Source: Brevipalpus yothersi
Lineage: Eukaryota; Arthropoda; Arachnida; Trombidiformes; Tenuipalpidae
DNA: 64,000 bases
Reading direction: 5' to 3'
Assembly (NCBI GenBank): GCA_003956705.1
Contig: QZCP01000109.1
Coordinates: forward strand, 1 to 64,000
The notes under the pieces are model-generated. The model was not told where the DNA came from and did no database searches. It saw only the letters and a list, made by a program, of their open reading frames with translations. Positions 1 to 13,235 of the stretch are shown piece by piece (position 1 is the first letter of the stretch; every line of letters begins with the position of its first letter). The translations under genes were made by a program, and so were the position numbers.

Positions 1-33
<33 letters not shown>
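1..33. repeat. (GA)n microsatellite at window edge
   Basis: Uninterrupted GA dinucleotide tract that probably continues beyond the left edge of the window. The next 620 bases hold no gene that I can support. Confidence 0.95.
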
Positions 34-37
<4 letters not shown>

Positions 38-656
38 ATACTCATTTTAGCATTCAACTCACCTCCATCATTAACGGTCTGAACGTATTGAACACACATA
101 CAAGTTTCAATACACATAGTACAAGTACAGTGAAACGACGAGGACCAGTGAGAACTTGATGTTTATGATTGGTTTGGTATAGTGTATAGTGGAAAAAAAG
201 TATAGCGAATAAGCGAAGAAGAAAATTTCATCTCTTCTCTTCCAACATCTTTCGAAAACATGATAATGTTTTGGTTACAACGAAAAACTTTCTAATCCAT
301 AGCTCGTGCATTCATTGAGAGCTACTTCAATCCTCCAAGTGTTTGTGTGTATGTTTCGTTTTTTTCCTTCCATTCACACACACATTGAGTCATGTTGTAT
401 CATGCATCACGACGGTCATCGTGATCATTGTCGTGATTATCATCATCAATGTTGCTCTTATTATTATTCATGCAAAATCGAAAAATTAACTCTTGTCACC
501 TGAACGGATTATCCGGCAAATTGTGAACATATACCGTGAACATACGTGTTCGATTGGGTCTCTCTGATGTGAGCCTTATAACTTTCGAAAACTATTTTTT
601 TTCCTCACCTCCACTGTTACACCAGTGTTTTGTGTTAATTATTATTAATTCAGTCG

Positions 657-3359
657 ATGATTGATCGAAAGTGTCCATCGATCTCTCATCGTAGTGCCCG
701 TTTGTGTGGCCGGCCATACAAATGGCCTCATTTGCTAATGTATTTTGTTGCATACTTGGGAATATATCTATCATGTAATCATTATTCTAGTGTTATTGTT
801 GTTGCCAATCCACATTCAATTGACTCGGCCTTTCGGCCCTCTTCTTTTCAAACTTTTCCTCATCTTCTTCGCAATTCAACTCACGGTCTTCAATATAAAA
901 AAGTTCCCGCCAGCTCAAGTAGTAGTAGTATAAGTTCAGAGCGGAATGAAAATCTTGAACATTATCCATTTTTCTCATTATCATCCTCCTCATCCTCCTC
1001 CTCCTCCTCCTCTCACCCATCGCAATTCTCTCCAACAACATCATCTCCTCTTCTATTATCATCACCACCATCATCTGCATCCTCATCACCATCCAATCCA
1101 AGTAAGGTGAAAGGCTACATTGCGGTAGCCTCATCAGCTCTACCCGAAACACACTATCAGAAAACTTTGCGTCTTCATTCATCGGCAGCATCAAATAGTG
1201 CTCGATCATTTGCCGATCCTTTTGTATTCACTAGTAGTAGGCGACCGATACTATATTCCACAGTATCATCAATACCATCATCACGATATGGCTATAAATT
1301 GGCAAATGATGAGCCATCCAAGCTTCTTATACAAGAATTAATTCGCCATGAATATGATCAGAGGGTTGCCGAACAACAGAGGGCCAAACTTAATTCATCT
1401 GCTTCATCACAGGCAGTCAATTTGTTCTCTTTATTGCCACCCAAAAAGAGTGACACTGACCACGCTGGTGGTGGTGTGGGTGGTGGAAGTGGAAGTGTAA
1501 GTGGTGTGGGTGGTGGAAGTGAATCAAGTCATAATCAATATCATTCAAGCCCAGAACATCATAGTCCAAGCTTGACCAATGGCCATAGTCGTCCATCGAC
1601 AGCGGTCAATATTCTTGTGTTTAAGCCAGGAGGAGCTAAGATTAGCTCTTCTAATCCACCTTCATCTTCAGCATCCTCATCTTCATCATCCACTTCCAGC
1701 AAGACGGCACATCATCTAGAGAAGTCAAGCTCATCTTCTTCCAACAAGAAGGAAAGCTATGGACTTCCACCCAGAATACCCCCAAAACCACATGAACTCG
1801 ATGGGCCTGCTTCATCATCATCCGCTGATCATCATTATCATCATAGACAGCCAAATAATTATCAAAAAGGTCACACAAATCATGATATCAATAGTAATCC
1901 TGTGAGTGGTGGACATTTTAATACTAATCGTGAAGGTGAAAATTTTGGTTCTAATTATATTACCAAATTACATGCGGAAGATAAATCACTTCCGGGCGCA
2001 TCCAGTGGCCAAAGGCCAACGGTGGTTAATGGAACTCACATGATAATTACCAATGAAACCAATCCAGTTGCTATAAGGCCATCAATCAATAGCAATAATC
2101 CTAGTGACAACATTTATATAAACAGTAATAATAATAACAATATTAATGGTAATAATGTTAATAATGGTAGGCGAAATAGTGTTGATCATAATAATGTTGC
2201 CAATGAACAAGACCCTCTAGATTATACCTATGAACCAAATGATACCAATAATACGCTAGATGTTTTCGATATGGAAACAAGTATTACCGGTGAAGCATAC
2301 CGATTGACTACCGAACGATTGGCCTACATATTAATTGGTAGCTGTTGTGCTTTATCAATATTGTGCCTTATCATAGTGGCCTTTTCAATACGATGTCGAG
2401 ATATGTGTGATGAATATAAGGCATGGAAAAAAGCGGAAAAATTAGCCATGATCAATTATCGATACCATGGCCACGGGCCATTGGGAACGGGACGTTTTCG
2501 TGGTCCCAATGGACACCGTATTGCCAGTAATGGTGCGGACAGTAATTTTTTCAGTCATCGAGGTGCTGGCGGTGCTGGTGGTGAACAAGATTCCAATTTA
2601 TCCTACTTACCGGTCAAAACAACTCGACCAATATTTGGTCCTAGTTGTTGCTGTTGTCCCAAACCGGGTACCAAAAATGGTACCGGTGCATGGGTTACAC
2701 CGAATTCAAGTGAAACATGTCCACGTGGTTATTTTCATCCATGTCCACGAGGTAAATTACCATTTGGTGCTGCATCCAGTATACAAGCATTCCCGCGCAA
2801 TACAGCGGCTGCAGCGGCAACTGCTAATTTTGGTAGTGATGAAGATGATTCTCTTAATGCCAATGTTGATGATTTCATTGGACCACGTGTGGTGGTGTCC
2901 AGTGGTGAAGGTGGCTCAAATGATGACCACCATTCACATGGTGTTGTTGCCCAGTGTACATGTGTTGAGCCACCGGCGGCCAATAATGGTGTCACCGGTG
3001 GTCCCGGTGCCATGCCAATATCAAATGGTTATCCTGATGGTGATATGATTCAAGATAGCCGTTATCCACCACCGCCATCAACACATCAACGTAAGCCCAA
3101 TAGTCATCAACATCAACACCAGCGTCAACAGCAGCAACATTTGGTTAACTCTAATCAAGCCAATCAATCGGATAAGAGTAATAATCCTAGCTGGCTACAA
3201 TCGTCCATAATTGTGGATGAATTGCATCGTAAACATTCCCAAATGATACGTGAACAAAATAATCAGCATAATAGTGGAAATAACAAAAATCAACGTCAAC
3301 GTGATCCAGATGATCAGACATTCATTTTTTGGTCCGAAAATCAGGATAGATTAATTTAG
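657..3359 (+). CDS. Large serine/asparagine-rich single-pass membrane protein, family not recognised
   Basis: One open frame of 900 codons without introns. A hydrophobic stretch at residues about 28-50 looks like a signal peptide, so the real start may be the ATG at 738 (Met28). The predicted outside part (to about residue 550) is low complexity, with Ser runs, Gly/Ser repeats, His clusters and a long Asn-rich stretch. A clear transmembrane helix at about 556-579 (core ALSILCLIIVAFSI) is followed by a basic segment, RCRDMCDEYKAWKKAEKLAM, a typical stop-transfer and juxtamembrane region. The cytoplasmic tail has a Cys cluster (SCCCCPKP), Gly-rich, His/Gln-rich and charged parts. The length of the frame in spite of biased composition, and the clean membrane segment, argue that it is real. 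The juxtamembrane segment is the part most likely to be conserved. I do not recognise the family, and no function is claimed. The antisense and alternate-frame ORFs here are shadows. Confidence 0.8.
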   Translation: MIDRKCPSISHRSARLCGRPYKWPHLLMYFVAYLGIYLSCNHYSSVIVVANPHSIDSAFRPSSFQTFPHLLRNSTHGLQYKKVPASSSSSSISSERNENLEHYPFFSLSSSSSSSSSSSHPSQFSPTTSSPLLLSSPPSSASSSPSNPSKVKGYIAVASSALPETHYQKTLRLHSSAASNSARSFADPFVFTSSRRPILYSTVSSIPSSRYGYKLANDEPSKLLIQELIRHEYDQRVAEQQRAKLNSSASSQAVNLFSLLPPKKSDTDHAGGGVGGGSGSVSGVGGGSESSHNQYHSSPEHHSPSLTNGHSRPSTAVNILVFKPGGAKISSSNPPSSSASSSSSSTSSKTAHHLEKSSSSSSNKKESYGLPPRIPPKPHELDGPASSSSADHHYHHRQPNNYQKGHTNHDINSNPVSGGHFNTNREGENFGSNYITKLHAEDKSLPGASSGQRPTVVNGTHMIITNETNPVAIRPSINSNNPSDNIYINSNNNNNINGNNVNNGRRNSVDHNNVANEQDPLDYTYEPNDTNNTLDVFDMETSITGEAYRLTTERLAYILIGSCCALSILCLIIVAFSIRCRDMCDEYKAWKKAEKLAMINYRYHGHGPLGTGRFRGPNGHRIASNGADSNFFSHRGAGGAGGEQDSNLSYLPVKTTRPIFGPSCCCCPKPGTKNGTGAWVTPNSSETCPRGYFHPCPRGKLPFGAASSIQAFPRNTAAAAATANFGSDEDDSLNANVDDFIGPRVVVSSGEGGSNDDHHSHGVVAQCTCVEPPAANNGVTGGPGAMPISNGYPDGDMIQDSRYPPPPSTHQRKPNSHQHQHQRQQQQHLVNSNQANQSDKSNNPSWLQSSIIVDELHRKHSQMIREQNNQHNSGNNKNQRQRDPDDQTFIFWSENQDRLI

Positions 3360-4918
3360 TTTTTTAGGAATGAAAGAAAAAGGAGAGAGAGAGAGAGTGA
3401 GAGGAAAAATTTTCTAATTTTAATTACATCTTTGACCATAATAATTTTTTTCTCTCAAATAGATCTTGAATTTTCTCTCTTCATTCTATCTTTGATAATG
3501 ACCACCAAGGAAAAAAATTTTGATCTGCCTCTATTTCTCACTATATTTGATGAGGAAAAAAAATGTTTTCGTCTTCTTCGAAGTGCCAGAGATCACACCC
3601 TTTAATCACAAAATTTTAATGTGTCTATAATTATTATATATTATAATAAATGTTCGATTACCAATACCAATTTTTACAATGATAAGATTGGCAGGAAAAA
3701 AGGCAAAATTTAACAGGATTAGCATCAATAATCACATGGCTCAACTGTTAGACTGAATAATTGTCTTTCTCTCTCTAGTCAATCACACTCACACAAACTG
3801 TCTTTTCTCTTCATCCTCTATTCTCATCACTGATTATCTTGAACTTTTTTTCTCATCTTCACCCATCTTATTCACAGATTGATTCTTCCTATCTCTCTCA
3901 TCTCATTGCTCAATGCTCATTCTAATTGTTTGAGTTGAGAGAAAGTTTGAGTAAAACGAATTTTCTTTCTCTCTCTACTCTCATCTCATTTCTCTGTCAT
4001 CGTTGGCTTACTGTCAATTTGGTGAACTTTTTTTTTGCTTCCCAATAGATATATACATGCACACATATATCCTTTCCTCTTCCGTAACTTTCTCTACACA
4101 TGCAATACTGTTTTACCGTTATAGCCACCAAGATCACCGTTACTCACACCGTTAATTGCAGTAATTAACTGGTAAGCAAGGCTAAGGCCAAATCTAGAAG
4201 GGGTATCGATGTGTGTGTATTTCACGCGTTTCACTTGGGTCTATCACTTCCCGATGTTTTTTGATGTTACCCTCTTTCTCAATCTCAAATGTTCCAGAAT
4301 GTTGAAGGTGTTCCTCAATTCCTATTCCTGATTCTCATCTTCTCAGATGATCAACCATAAGCACATGCACACACACTCGTACGATAGTATTACTCTTTGA
4401 GTAAAAGTTTTGGAATGATTCCGACTAGACTGAGTGGTCAATAATCTGCTCCAATTTAATTAGAGTGAATTGGGAGGGAGAGAGAAAGGAATAGATATTC
4501 TTTGTCTATCTTTCTCTCTTTTTTCTCACTATCATGATTTACTATTGATTAGCTGATTCAAGTCCATGTTAAGAACAAAACTTCAACACCAATACTCACT
4601 TTGACCAACTTATTTTCAAGTTTGGCTTCCAAAATTTGACTTTTGTGTCTAACTCTTTTTTTATCATTTTCTCTCTCTCTTTCTTTTTACACTTTCTGAA
4701 ACAATTCCAACCTTCATTCGTTGTGGTGTTCACTCTTACTTTGACATTGCTATTGGCCTTGTTTAACTGTTACTGTCACTGGTTTCCCTTTTGGGGTGAT
4801 ACTTCAACTACTACTATTGCTACTGTTTGGCGCCTGAATGTGTGTCCTCTCATCTTCTGCTTGGTTGGACACACGAAAAAAACACACACATTTTGATATA
4901 CATCTTCTGTATCAACAG
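3360..4918. other. Intergenic or intronic, no gene seen
   Basis: AT-rich DNA with many CT-rich stretches and stops in all frames. It lies between the stop of the membrane-protein gene and a splice acceptor at 4917-4918. If the exons downstream belong to a gene starting further upstream, this is part of one of its introns. Confidence 0.5.
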
Positions 4919-5226
4919 GCTGTAAGAAGTAAACTTGATGCTGAAAAATTGTTCGAAGATTGTTCCGACATTGCTAGGCAAGAGGTAAGTTCCGTTGTCA
5001 TGAAAAAGGGAGAGATGGAGCATTATGACTCATTCTGAATGATAATTGATTCATTCATTGATTTGAACTTTTCTTTTATTTTCAGATCAAGCGTTTCCAT
5101 AATGAAAGAAAAAATGCTCTAGAAATGGCTATCAAAAAGTATCGTGAAGCTCAACTGCTGGTCAATCGAGATATACTCCAATTGCTACTCATTTCCTATG
5201 AGAACATACGCCAATATCAGTTCTAA
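4919..5226 (+). CDS. Last two exons of an unidentified coiled-coil protein (possibly sorting-nexin/BAR C-terminus)
   Basis: Two exons join in frame: 4919-4984 (after acceptor caacag, before donor GTAAGT) and 5086-5226 (after ttttcag), ending in TAA. They encode 68 residues that look like a long amphipathic helix, with motifs KLFEDCSDIARQEIKRF and YREAQLLVNRDILQLL. The pattern of an acidic helix, then E-I-x-R-F, then a long helix ending in a Leu-rich stretch resembles the C-terminus of sorting-nexin BAR domains. That is a pattern judgement, not a recognised ortholog. No upstream exon was found between 3360 and 4918. The 5' part may lie before the membrane-protein gene, which would then be nested in an intron, or outside the window. 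Confidence 0.5.
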
Positions 5227-8200
5227 TCCAAAATTTTGCTCTTTTTGCTCTCTTTCTATCACTATATTATCAACGTTTTCCTTGGAGGTCTATCTGTTGT
5301 TGTGAGAACGGAAGTCTTCTTTCTTTTTCGAAAATTTTCATGCCCGAATTTCGTATAGAAACCATACAGGCATGCAAATATATATATCTATTCGAACCCA
5401 AAGGGTTTCCAGAATTGCTCCTATTGCTTGTAATGTTGAAATATATATATATATTTTTGCCCAAATTTTATTCACGGTACTGTTTCAAAACCTTGTGTGG
5501 CGCATAGCGTGAAGATAGTGAGAGAGAGAAGGAGTAAATATGATCCAACCTTTTTCTTTTATTTTCTATTTCAAGTTTGAATCTGGACAATTTGATGCAT
5601 TCTGACTTTTACATGTATATATATACTGTTTTCAAGGTACAAATAGTTTTGACATAGTGACTGAAAGTGTTAAAGTGAGGATCGTCAAGAGAGAGATTCT
5701 GAACAGTAGTTTAGCTCGAAAAGAGAGGATCTTTATTTTTTCTCTCTCTCTTCACTTCAATCTTCACTTGATATCGAATCGAGCAAAACAAAGGCATTAT
5801 AAGGTGAATGCGAGAAGAATAAAGATGAATTTGAAGGGGTTTTTTATGCTACTGTTACACTGAAAACTCAATGATTTCAGGTCATCCAGGTTGCATGCAA
5901 GCCCCTTATATATATATACCAAGAAGCTATCATTGCCGCTTAAATTTTTACCTCTCTCTTCATCTCTACTTCGTTTGTCTTAGGGCTTCTCGATGCTTTG
6001 ATGCATTTAGAGTGAGCTTCAATCCAAATCAGCAAGTTTGTAAGCTTGATGAATAGAAGTAAACAGCAAAAGACACAAACCATATACCGTAACATTGGCC
6101 CTCCTCACCTGTAAGCCCTTCATCGTTACATCTCTTGTCCCGTTACAAATCATCATCTTCGTACTTTTTCCATCTTCTTCTTCTTCTTCTTCTTTCGTAT
6201 TCTTCTTCTCTCCTTCTATTCCTTCTATTCCATCATCCAAACGACGCCTTCACCTTCGCCTTCTTGCTTGAGTCCACTTTTTTCAATCCCTTCTTCTTCT
6301 TCTTTCTTGTTCAACTCTAATTTGGTTTCAAATTTGATTAACGGATTTGCTTCCGCTTTTGTATCTAACTCTCTTTCTTTCCAGTAGCCGAAAAGAATGC
6401 ATCAATGAATGGAAAAAGTTGGAAAAAAGACGAAAAAGAAGAAGAAGAAGAGTAAAAAGCCGACTCTTTAATGGTGATTTCTAATAAATATTGTTGACTG
6501 TAACACCGTTAAATTGTGCCTCATTTTATGAGTTTGTTTCACGGACTCATCAAATCGATCACTTTACCGGAACTTTCTCAACCTTCGCTCCTTCTCTTCC
6601 GAATTTTTTCTTTTATCTCTCTCTTATCTCATGAGAGAGTAAAAGTTCCGCTTACTTCAATTTTATCGAGACTAAGAATTGTGATAATTTTTTTTGTTTC
6701 ATTCACAATTGTGGATACAAACTTTTCTATTCCTTGATTCATTTGATCCTACTGTCCTAAAAGGTAATGAGATGGAGAAAAAAATGACAAGTGTCTACTG
6801 CAACGGATATTCAATATAAAACAGTTAGAAGGAGAGAGAGATCTGATTTCAATTAATTCAATGCTCAAAAGGAAATCAATTTCCACAATCTTTGCATGTC
6901 GTCTCATGATCACAATGATTCACTTTAGTGACACACACACATTTTTGTGAGGTTGTTCCAGAATTTTTCACCTTCAACATTTATCACCCTAATATCTCAT
7001 GTTGATCTTGTGGACGGTATGTTATGAGGTTGCATGATGTATTCGATTTCGGTCATGAGTGTATCGACTTAATGATTCGAGAAGTGAATAAGCATCGATA
7101 AACAAGCCTGATACTGTAGACAGAAGGGAACATCTTTCACTCACACACACACACACAATCAGGCGATCTCGAATTCATCTTATCTGATTCTTGATCACCC
7201 TCTCATGAACAATATCCTATTACATCATCCTGGCTTCATGTTTCATTGACAATGCATTGTCCCTCAAATTGCGCTTTCACTTAAATTGATCGAACACATA
7301 TATATATCTGAACTATCTCTACCTATCTTTCTACTTTGCACGTTCGATTGGATTGATCTGAAATTTTTCTCAACACTTACAACCTCCAGTAAAGATTTTG
7401 CTTCTCAGCTCTTCATCGAGTTCCTCTTCCGAGCTAAAATTTAAAACTTTCTCTCTTCCTTAATTGGTGTACCTCCTTGATACCTGGATAATGTTCAATT
7501 TTTTCGAAACGATATTTTTTTCGTACAGGAATGTACTAAAACTCAAATATTGTCTCTTGAAACTAAGACTCATCAGAATATTGCACTTTTTCCGACATTC
7601 TAGGCAGACTGTGTCGTGGGAGAATTTCGATAAAATTACATGTTTTCATCGAACTTTACAGACTAGGATAAGTATTGATACAGAATATTTCAATCCATCG
7701 ATTTTCCTCCTATCTGTGCTTGTATATTTTCTAAAGAATCACAAACAAAACCTTTGATGTAAATCTGTCTCCTGATGGACAAAGGGAAATGATATCATGT
7801 TCATATTTCACCAATTCAAACCTCTCACAATCGATCGATAGACTAATTGTACTCTTGTACCATACCGTAGATGGATAAATTGTTCTGTACCATAGTGAAC
7901 TGATCTTCTAGGACAATTTTGAGTTTCGATTTTCATAGGCTAGGATTGATGGACATGTACTTCATGATGAAACTTTTTTGTTTGCTTTCCGAGCTTTGTG
8001 AACAGCAAATGAAAATGTGATCTATTTTTTAGATGTTGATTCACTAACGATTCTTGGACTGACAAATTCATTTCTTCTGGCCAATATCAATCGTAAATTG
8101 AATATTCCCCTATTTCTTCAATCTCTGAACTCATTTGATTATATTTTCGAATTTTATATTTGTTTGTCTCTTGATTTTTTCCAATAAACTCCTCCTGAAC

Positions 8201-8228
8201 ATTTATGATTATTTTTTCTACATCTGAG
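5227..8228. other. Intergenic, no gene supported
   Basis: AT-rich with short CT/GA and TTC repeats (for example TTC runs near 6175-6200). The ORFs of 60-100 codons here are hydrophobic or Ser/Leu/Phe-rich, have no recognisable motif and no splice context, and are best taken as chance. The promoter of Ir25a should lie in the right part. Confidence 0.6.
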
Positions 8229-11200
8229 ATGATTGGCGAAATTTTATTACTATTTCTTCTCGTTGAACACTCAAATCCCTTGAAAATTGGTATGTATTCC
8301 CAATAATTTCAGTAGTTTTTGAATTCCTAGAGTAGGAAATCGATTAATCTCTCTAATTTTATGTCATTAAATAGGTGTTAATTTGCCTCATAAGAAAAAT
8401 TATCTGTTCGCTGGAGCAATCGATGATGCTCTTAATTCAACTTATAAAAATTCTGAATATGAATTATTCTATCTCTCTGATACACTTAATCAAACTTGTG
8501 TTGACTTGATTCTGGACATTGGACATGTGACGAATCAATCGAATGAATATAATCAAGGAGTTGCCAGAGTTTCAATTCTCGATCAGTATAGTGACTTAAT
8601 CGCCCAGAATTCAAATAATATGATTGTTTTCAGATCACCAAGTGCTTCACTTTTGAGGCTAATTCCGATGCTCATAAGCCATCATGAGCTTCGTAAGGTT
8701 TTAATTTTTTATGACACCTCAATAAGTGAGTATAATCTTACATTTTTCCGAAACCAATCCATTACTAATTTGATTATTTTCTTCAAAGATTTGGAAAACT
8801 CATCTCTCAATGAGCTGTTTGACTCAAACAACACTTACTTTGGCTCGATGTTCATGAATTTCAACAAATCAGATGAATTAGCCAAATATCTGAGAAAACA
8901 AAAGCGTGCCACAGATATGAGCTATTTTGTCGTTGGTAAAGCAAGGAGTATCAATCTTCTATTGGATCTGGTAATTATCTATTTTTTATTCCATGTAATT
9001 AAAAAAATTTTTGCGCCTGTATCTTCCCGCCTGCAACTTGCATCTTCATTGCTTAGGTTCAGCAAAACGAATTATTCCGAGCTTATGCAAAATGGTTTGT
9101 ATTGACCAAGGTGAGTTGGAATTAATCTGAATCACTTGATCTCGTCTAATTTGAATCCCCTTTATAAAAATACATGTATCATAGTATGAGAACAATCTTA
9201 AATATTTCATTTTTGATCTTATTTTCTATCTATTTTTCCAACAATTTTTAGTCTACAAATAGGATCAAATGTTCAAGTTGCTCTCACAGTACGATCACCT
9301 TAATAAGACCGATCATATCGAATTTGCATGAGTATGAAAATCCACCACAAAATGGTCCATCAAAATGTTCAGAGGATTATTATGATTACCATTTCTACTA
9401 TGATTTGACTAGACTAGCTTTACAAGCTGCTGGCAGCTTCAATCTTCACAATAAATCTTGTGAAAAATCGGTTCAAAAGTTTTATCATTCAAATTTGTTT
9501 GTGGAAAATTTTCTCAACCAAAGTGAAGCCTATTTCGGTCGATTTGGTGGATATCATGTTGAACCAAGGATGGCGTTGAATGATGATCAACGTTTCATGG
9601 CAAGCTATCAAGAAGTGAATTATGAAGTTATTGAACTTCGAAAAACTTTCAAAAAATCAGAAAAGAGTAAAAAGATGCTCATTCAATATGGAGAACCTTC
9701 ACCGCAAATCATCAAGACATCTTTGCTTCAAAGTGATGACGAAGGAGATAAAATTAATGTGGTAACATTGATAGTAAGTTCAGAGGAACTTTTATTTTTA
9801 TTTCGTTCACTTGGAAATCCTTCAATCACATTTCATGACAAGTTCTAATGATCTAAACTTTTTCCCATCATCATCCACATTTCTTCTCAACAGCAACCTC
9901 CGTTCGTGATGAAGCGAACCAGCAATGGAAGCTCTGATGTTGAATATTATGGCTTTTTGGTAGACATTTTCGATGAAATTCGAAAAGAGTTGGGCACAGA
10001 ATTTCCCGAATATGAGATTGTTGAAGATGAATCGGGTTTATATGGTATCAGTAATGATGCCATGTCAAAAGGGGTTAAGGAAGAAATCACTTGGACAGGA
10101 ATTGCAGCATCTTTTGAGGAAGAAGATGTAATTATATTCGTCATATGTACTGAAAATTCGATTCTATCTGATCATGATAATTCTGTTTCTCCTCTGTCTA
10201 GGGTGGCAATTATTTTGGTCTTGTGGCTATGACCATTGCTGGCTCTCGAGATTTAATTATGGATTTCTCGGAGCCAATATTTGATTATGTTGGCATTATA
10301 GCATTGATGAGGAAACCAGATTTTCAGGATCACTTTTTCGTGTATGCAACAGTTTTGGAACGGAATGTTTGGCTCTGTATTTTGGGTGCATATCTATTGA
10401 CCAGTGTGGTGATCGCAGTTTTCGATTACTACAGTCCATACAGTATGAGATATGTGAAAGATAAAATTGAAGATGATGAAAATGAAGGTGATGATAGAGT
10501 GTTCACATTGAAAGAATCACTTTGGTTTTGCTTCACATCTCTCACCCCACAAGGAGGTGGTGAAGGGCCGAGAGCTCTGTCCGGTCGACTGGTGACCGCA
10601 ACTTGGTGGCTATTCGGATTCATTGTCGTGGCCTCATATACAGCCAATTTAGCTGCTTTTCTAACAGTGTCCAGATTGGATCGAAATATTCAATCTTTCG
10701 ATGATCTGACCATCCAGTATAAAGTTCGATACAGTCCTGTGGAAGGAACGGCAACAGCTCGACATTTTGAAATGCTAGCAATGAATGAAGAACGATTTTA
10801 TGAGTAAGTAGGGATGATGGGAGTAATATTCATTGATTACTATCGTAAACGTATCTATGAAAAGTGTAAAGTGATCGTATAAGTATATGGATGGAAGTTC
10901 TTGAATATTGTTCTCGAAGTTCTGAATTTGGAGTCATGAAAATTGCAGAAACAAACATCTTTTTTCTTGGTATTTTTTCATTTCAGGGTATGGAAAGATT
11001 TATCATTGAACGATTCGATGACTGATGAGGAAAGAGCTCGATTAGCAGTTTGGGAATATCCGGTCGGCGATAGATTCACCAAAATTTGGGCCCAAATGAA
11101 TGAGATCGAAAAGCCAACTAGTTTTGAGGGTGCAATTCGTAAGATTCGAGATTCACCAAGTCCAAGGGAAGGTTTTGGTCTGGTTGGTGAAGCTCCATCA

Positions 11201-11644
11201 TTACAATGGATCCAAATGTTCAGCTGTGATATGATTGTGGTTGGACCAGAATTTGCATTTCGACCGGTTGCTTTTCCTATAAAGAAAGGTGATCCGTTGG
11301 GTTTGAAGAAGAAGATTGATCCAATTTTGAAAAAAATGAAAGAAGATGGCCGATTGGATGCATTTCGATTGAAATATTGGGATCGAAGTTTGATGACCAG
11401 AAAGTGTCGAGATTATCGTAAACTTTCTGATGGTATTACACTTCGCAATTCAGGTGGTCTATTCATTATCATAGGTGTATGCCTATTTTCTACCTTGTTG
11501 GCGTTATCATTGGAAAATATGATTGTTTCATATTTTATGCAGTTTGAGGTGGAAAGAAATGAGCTCAAATCACAAGGTGCTAATAAGAAGAAAAATATAT
11601 TCCGCCGAACATGGAACAAGTACATAAGTTGGTTGAAATCTTGA
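8229..11644 (+). CDS. Ir25a: Ionotropic receptor co-receptor IR25a
   Basis: Seven exons splice in frame to 908 codons: 8229-8289, 8375-8970, 9057-9110, 9252-9773, 9894-10127, 10202-10803 and 10987-11644. IR25a is the broadly expressed co-receptor of variant ionotropic glutamate receptors in chemosensory, thermo- and hygrosensory neurons of protostomes. The protein has a signal peptide (MIGEILLLFLLVEHS), an amino-terminal domain (to about residue 400) and ligand-binding half S1 starting QPPFVMKR. In S1 the carboxylate-binding Arg is kept (AGSRDLIMDFSEP, about R505). M1 is at about 545-566, followed by a pore loop (LTPQGGGEG), then M3 with SYTANLAAFLT (about 634-644). S2 contains RFYEVWKDLSLNDSM and ERARLAVWEYPVGD, both highly typical of IR25a, and M4 is at about 848-868. 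The long amino-terminal domain separates IR25a/IR8a from other IRs. Length fits the family (fly about 950). All introns are 70-185 nt with GT-AG ends. An AATAAA lies about 270 bases after the stop. Confidence 0.95.
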
Positions 11645-12419
11645 ATATTTTATCGATAATTATAGATCTTGAGACCCTTATTCATCCATCAAAAAATTTG
11701 GATATTCTTTTCGTGGAAATATTTTGCTAAGCAGCAATTATTAATTTAAATGAGAATTTAGTATATTATTCACCTTATTATTTTTGACCAAGATGCTGAA
11801 TCTCTTAATTGATCAAGTAATGATTTTATTAATTTTATTTAATATTTTATATATCTATTTTATCATATTCTCTCTCAAAGTCTATGAAACAAAATCATTG
11901 AATCCAGGTTGAATAAAGCTATACATGTGTCATGTATGTAATCTTGCTTGGAAGTTTTTCACCTGAAATGGTAATTGAAAAACGCCGGTAGAAGAATTTT
12001 TCTACGTAATTCTCGATCCTAGATCTAAATGTTTTGACAGTCATTCAGATCAAATTAATCTGCCAATCTCCTTTACCATGAACATTCTTTTTTCGAAATC
12101 CTGAAATATTTAAACATCTGCTCAAATCCGTTCCACATACCATGGAAATGAATGACTCTATGCTAAGGTTACCTAGAAGTATGTGTGAAATGCAGACAAT
12201 TCGACCGGTCGATGGTATTGTTCATCATGTACCATCGATACACTTCCCCACAGCCATAATATGATCATTAACATTAATAGTAGTAGGCTGTCAACAGTTT
12301 GACTACAGATAGAGTCTCTGGTCGATGGTCCAGTATAAGTGATTTCATAGAGTTGAAATTTTTATTTTCTCCTTCCATACTACCCAGAACATTCATGATG
12401 ATTCGGTTGTCTGATGATA

Positions 12420-12421
<2 letters not shown>

Positions 12422-12471
<50 letters not shown>
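12422..12471. repeat. (GA)n microsatellite
   Basis: About 25 GA units without interruption. A second, imperfect GA tract follows near 12745-12780. Confidence 0.97.
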
Positions 12472-12474
<3 letters not shown>

Positions 12475-13178
12475 GGTATATTTATACTCACCATACTGAA
12501 GCGTGAAAAATGAATTTTATCGAACTGTTTGCTAGTGCTACTGCTATTCATTAGTCCCATGTTCAGACTGTAGCGCTTATTCCCTTCCTTTTCGTGACCC
12601 AGAATAAAGAGAGACGGAAAGAAAAAGAACAGAAGCAAAATAACAATAATGTAAAATGTGATAATGAAAATTGAAAACTGTGTTACAAGAAATTTGAGAT
12701 TGCCAAAAATTTGATGCCAACGGTAAAGCATGATTTTTTTCGAAAGAGCGAGAGAGAGAGAGAGAGAAAGAGAGAGTGAAAGAGAGACCATCGACATAGA
12801 TAATTAATCTTTTCCTTCTCTTCTCCTTCCCTGATCAAGTGACAATCGTTCTGTTGAAAATTTTTTTTTGGCTTGCCTTGGCCAAAAAGTTTTTCCCAAA
12901 TACATGTACTTGCGTCATGCTACCAGTGGCTTGACGTGTGTATACTGTGTGTGGTAGTGACGATGTTGTATCGTTTCGGTTTTATCATTCAGAATACTTC
13001 GTCACACTAATGCATTTACATTAGTTTGATGGATGAGACAGAAAAAATCGGCCAGACAAACATAGTACAACCAGAATTACTAAATTTACCCTCCACAGCT
13101 TTTTACCACCCACCGATAACCGGTGAAAAAGCATGGATCCTCGAAGTTCACAAGAGAATGAGTGAGTGAGTGAGTGAG

Positions 13179-13183
<5 letters not shown>

Positions 13184-13233
<50 letters not shown>
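13184..13233. repeat. (GA)n microsatellite with GTGA leader
   Basis: A GA tract of about 25 units, preceded by several copies of GTGA at 13160-13177. Confidence 0.97.

Positions 13234-13235
<2 letters not shown>

Noticed and set aside
5227..8228. Hydrophobic ORFs of 60-97 codons between the coiled-coil exons and Ir25a
   Set aside because: No motif and no splice context. Composition follows from TTC/CT-rich DNA.
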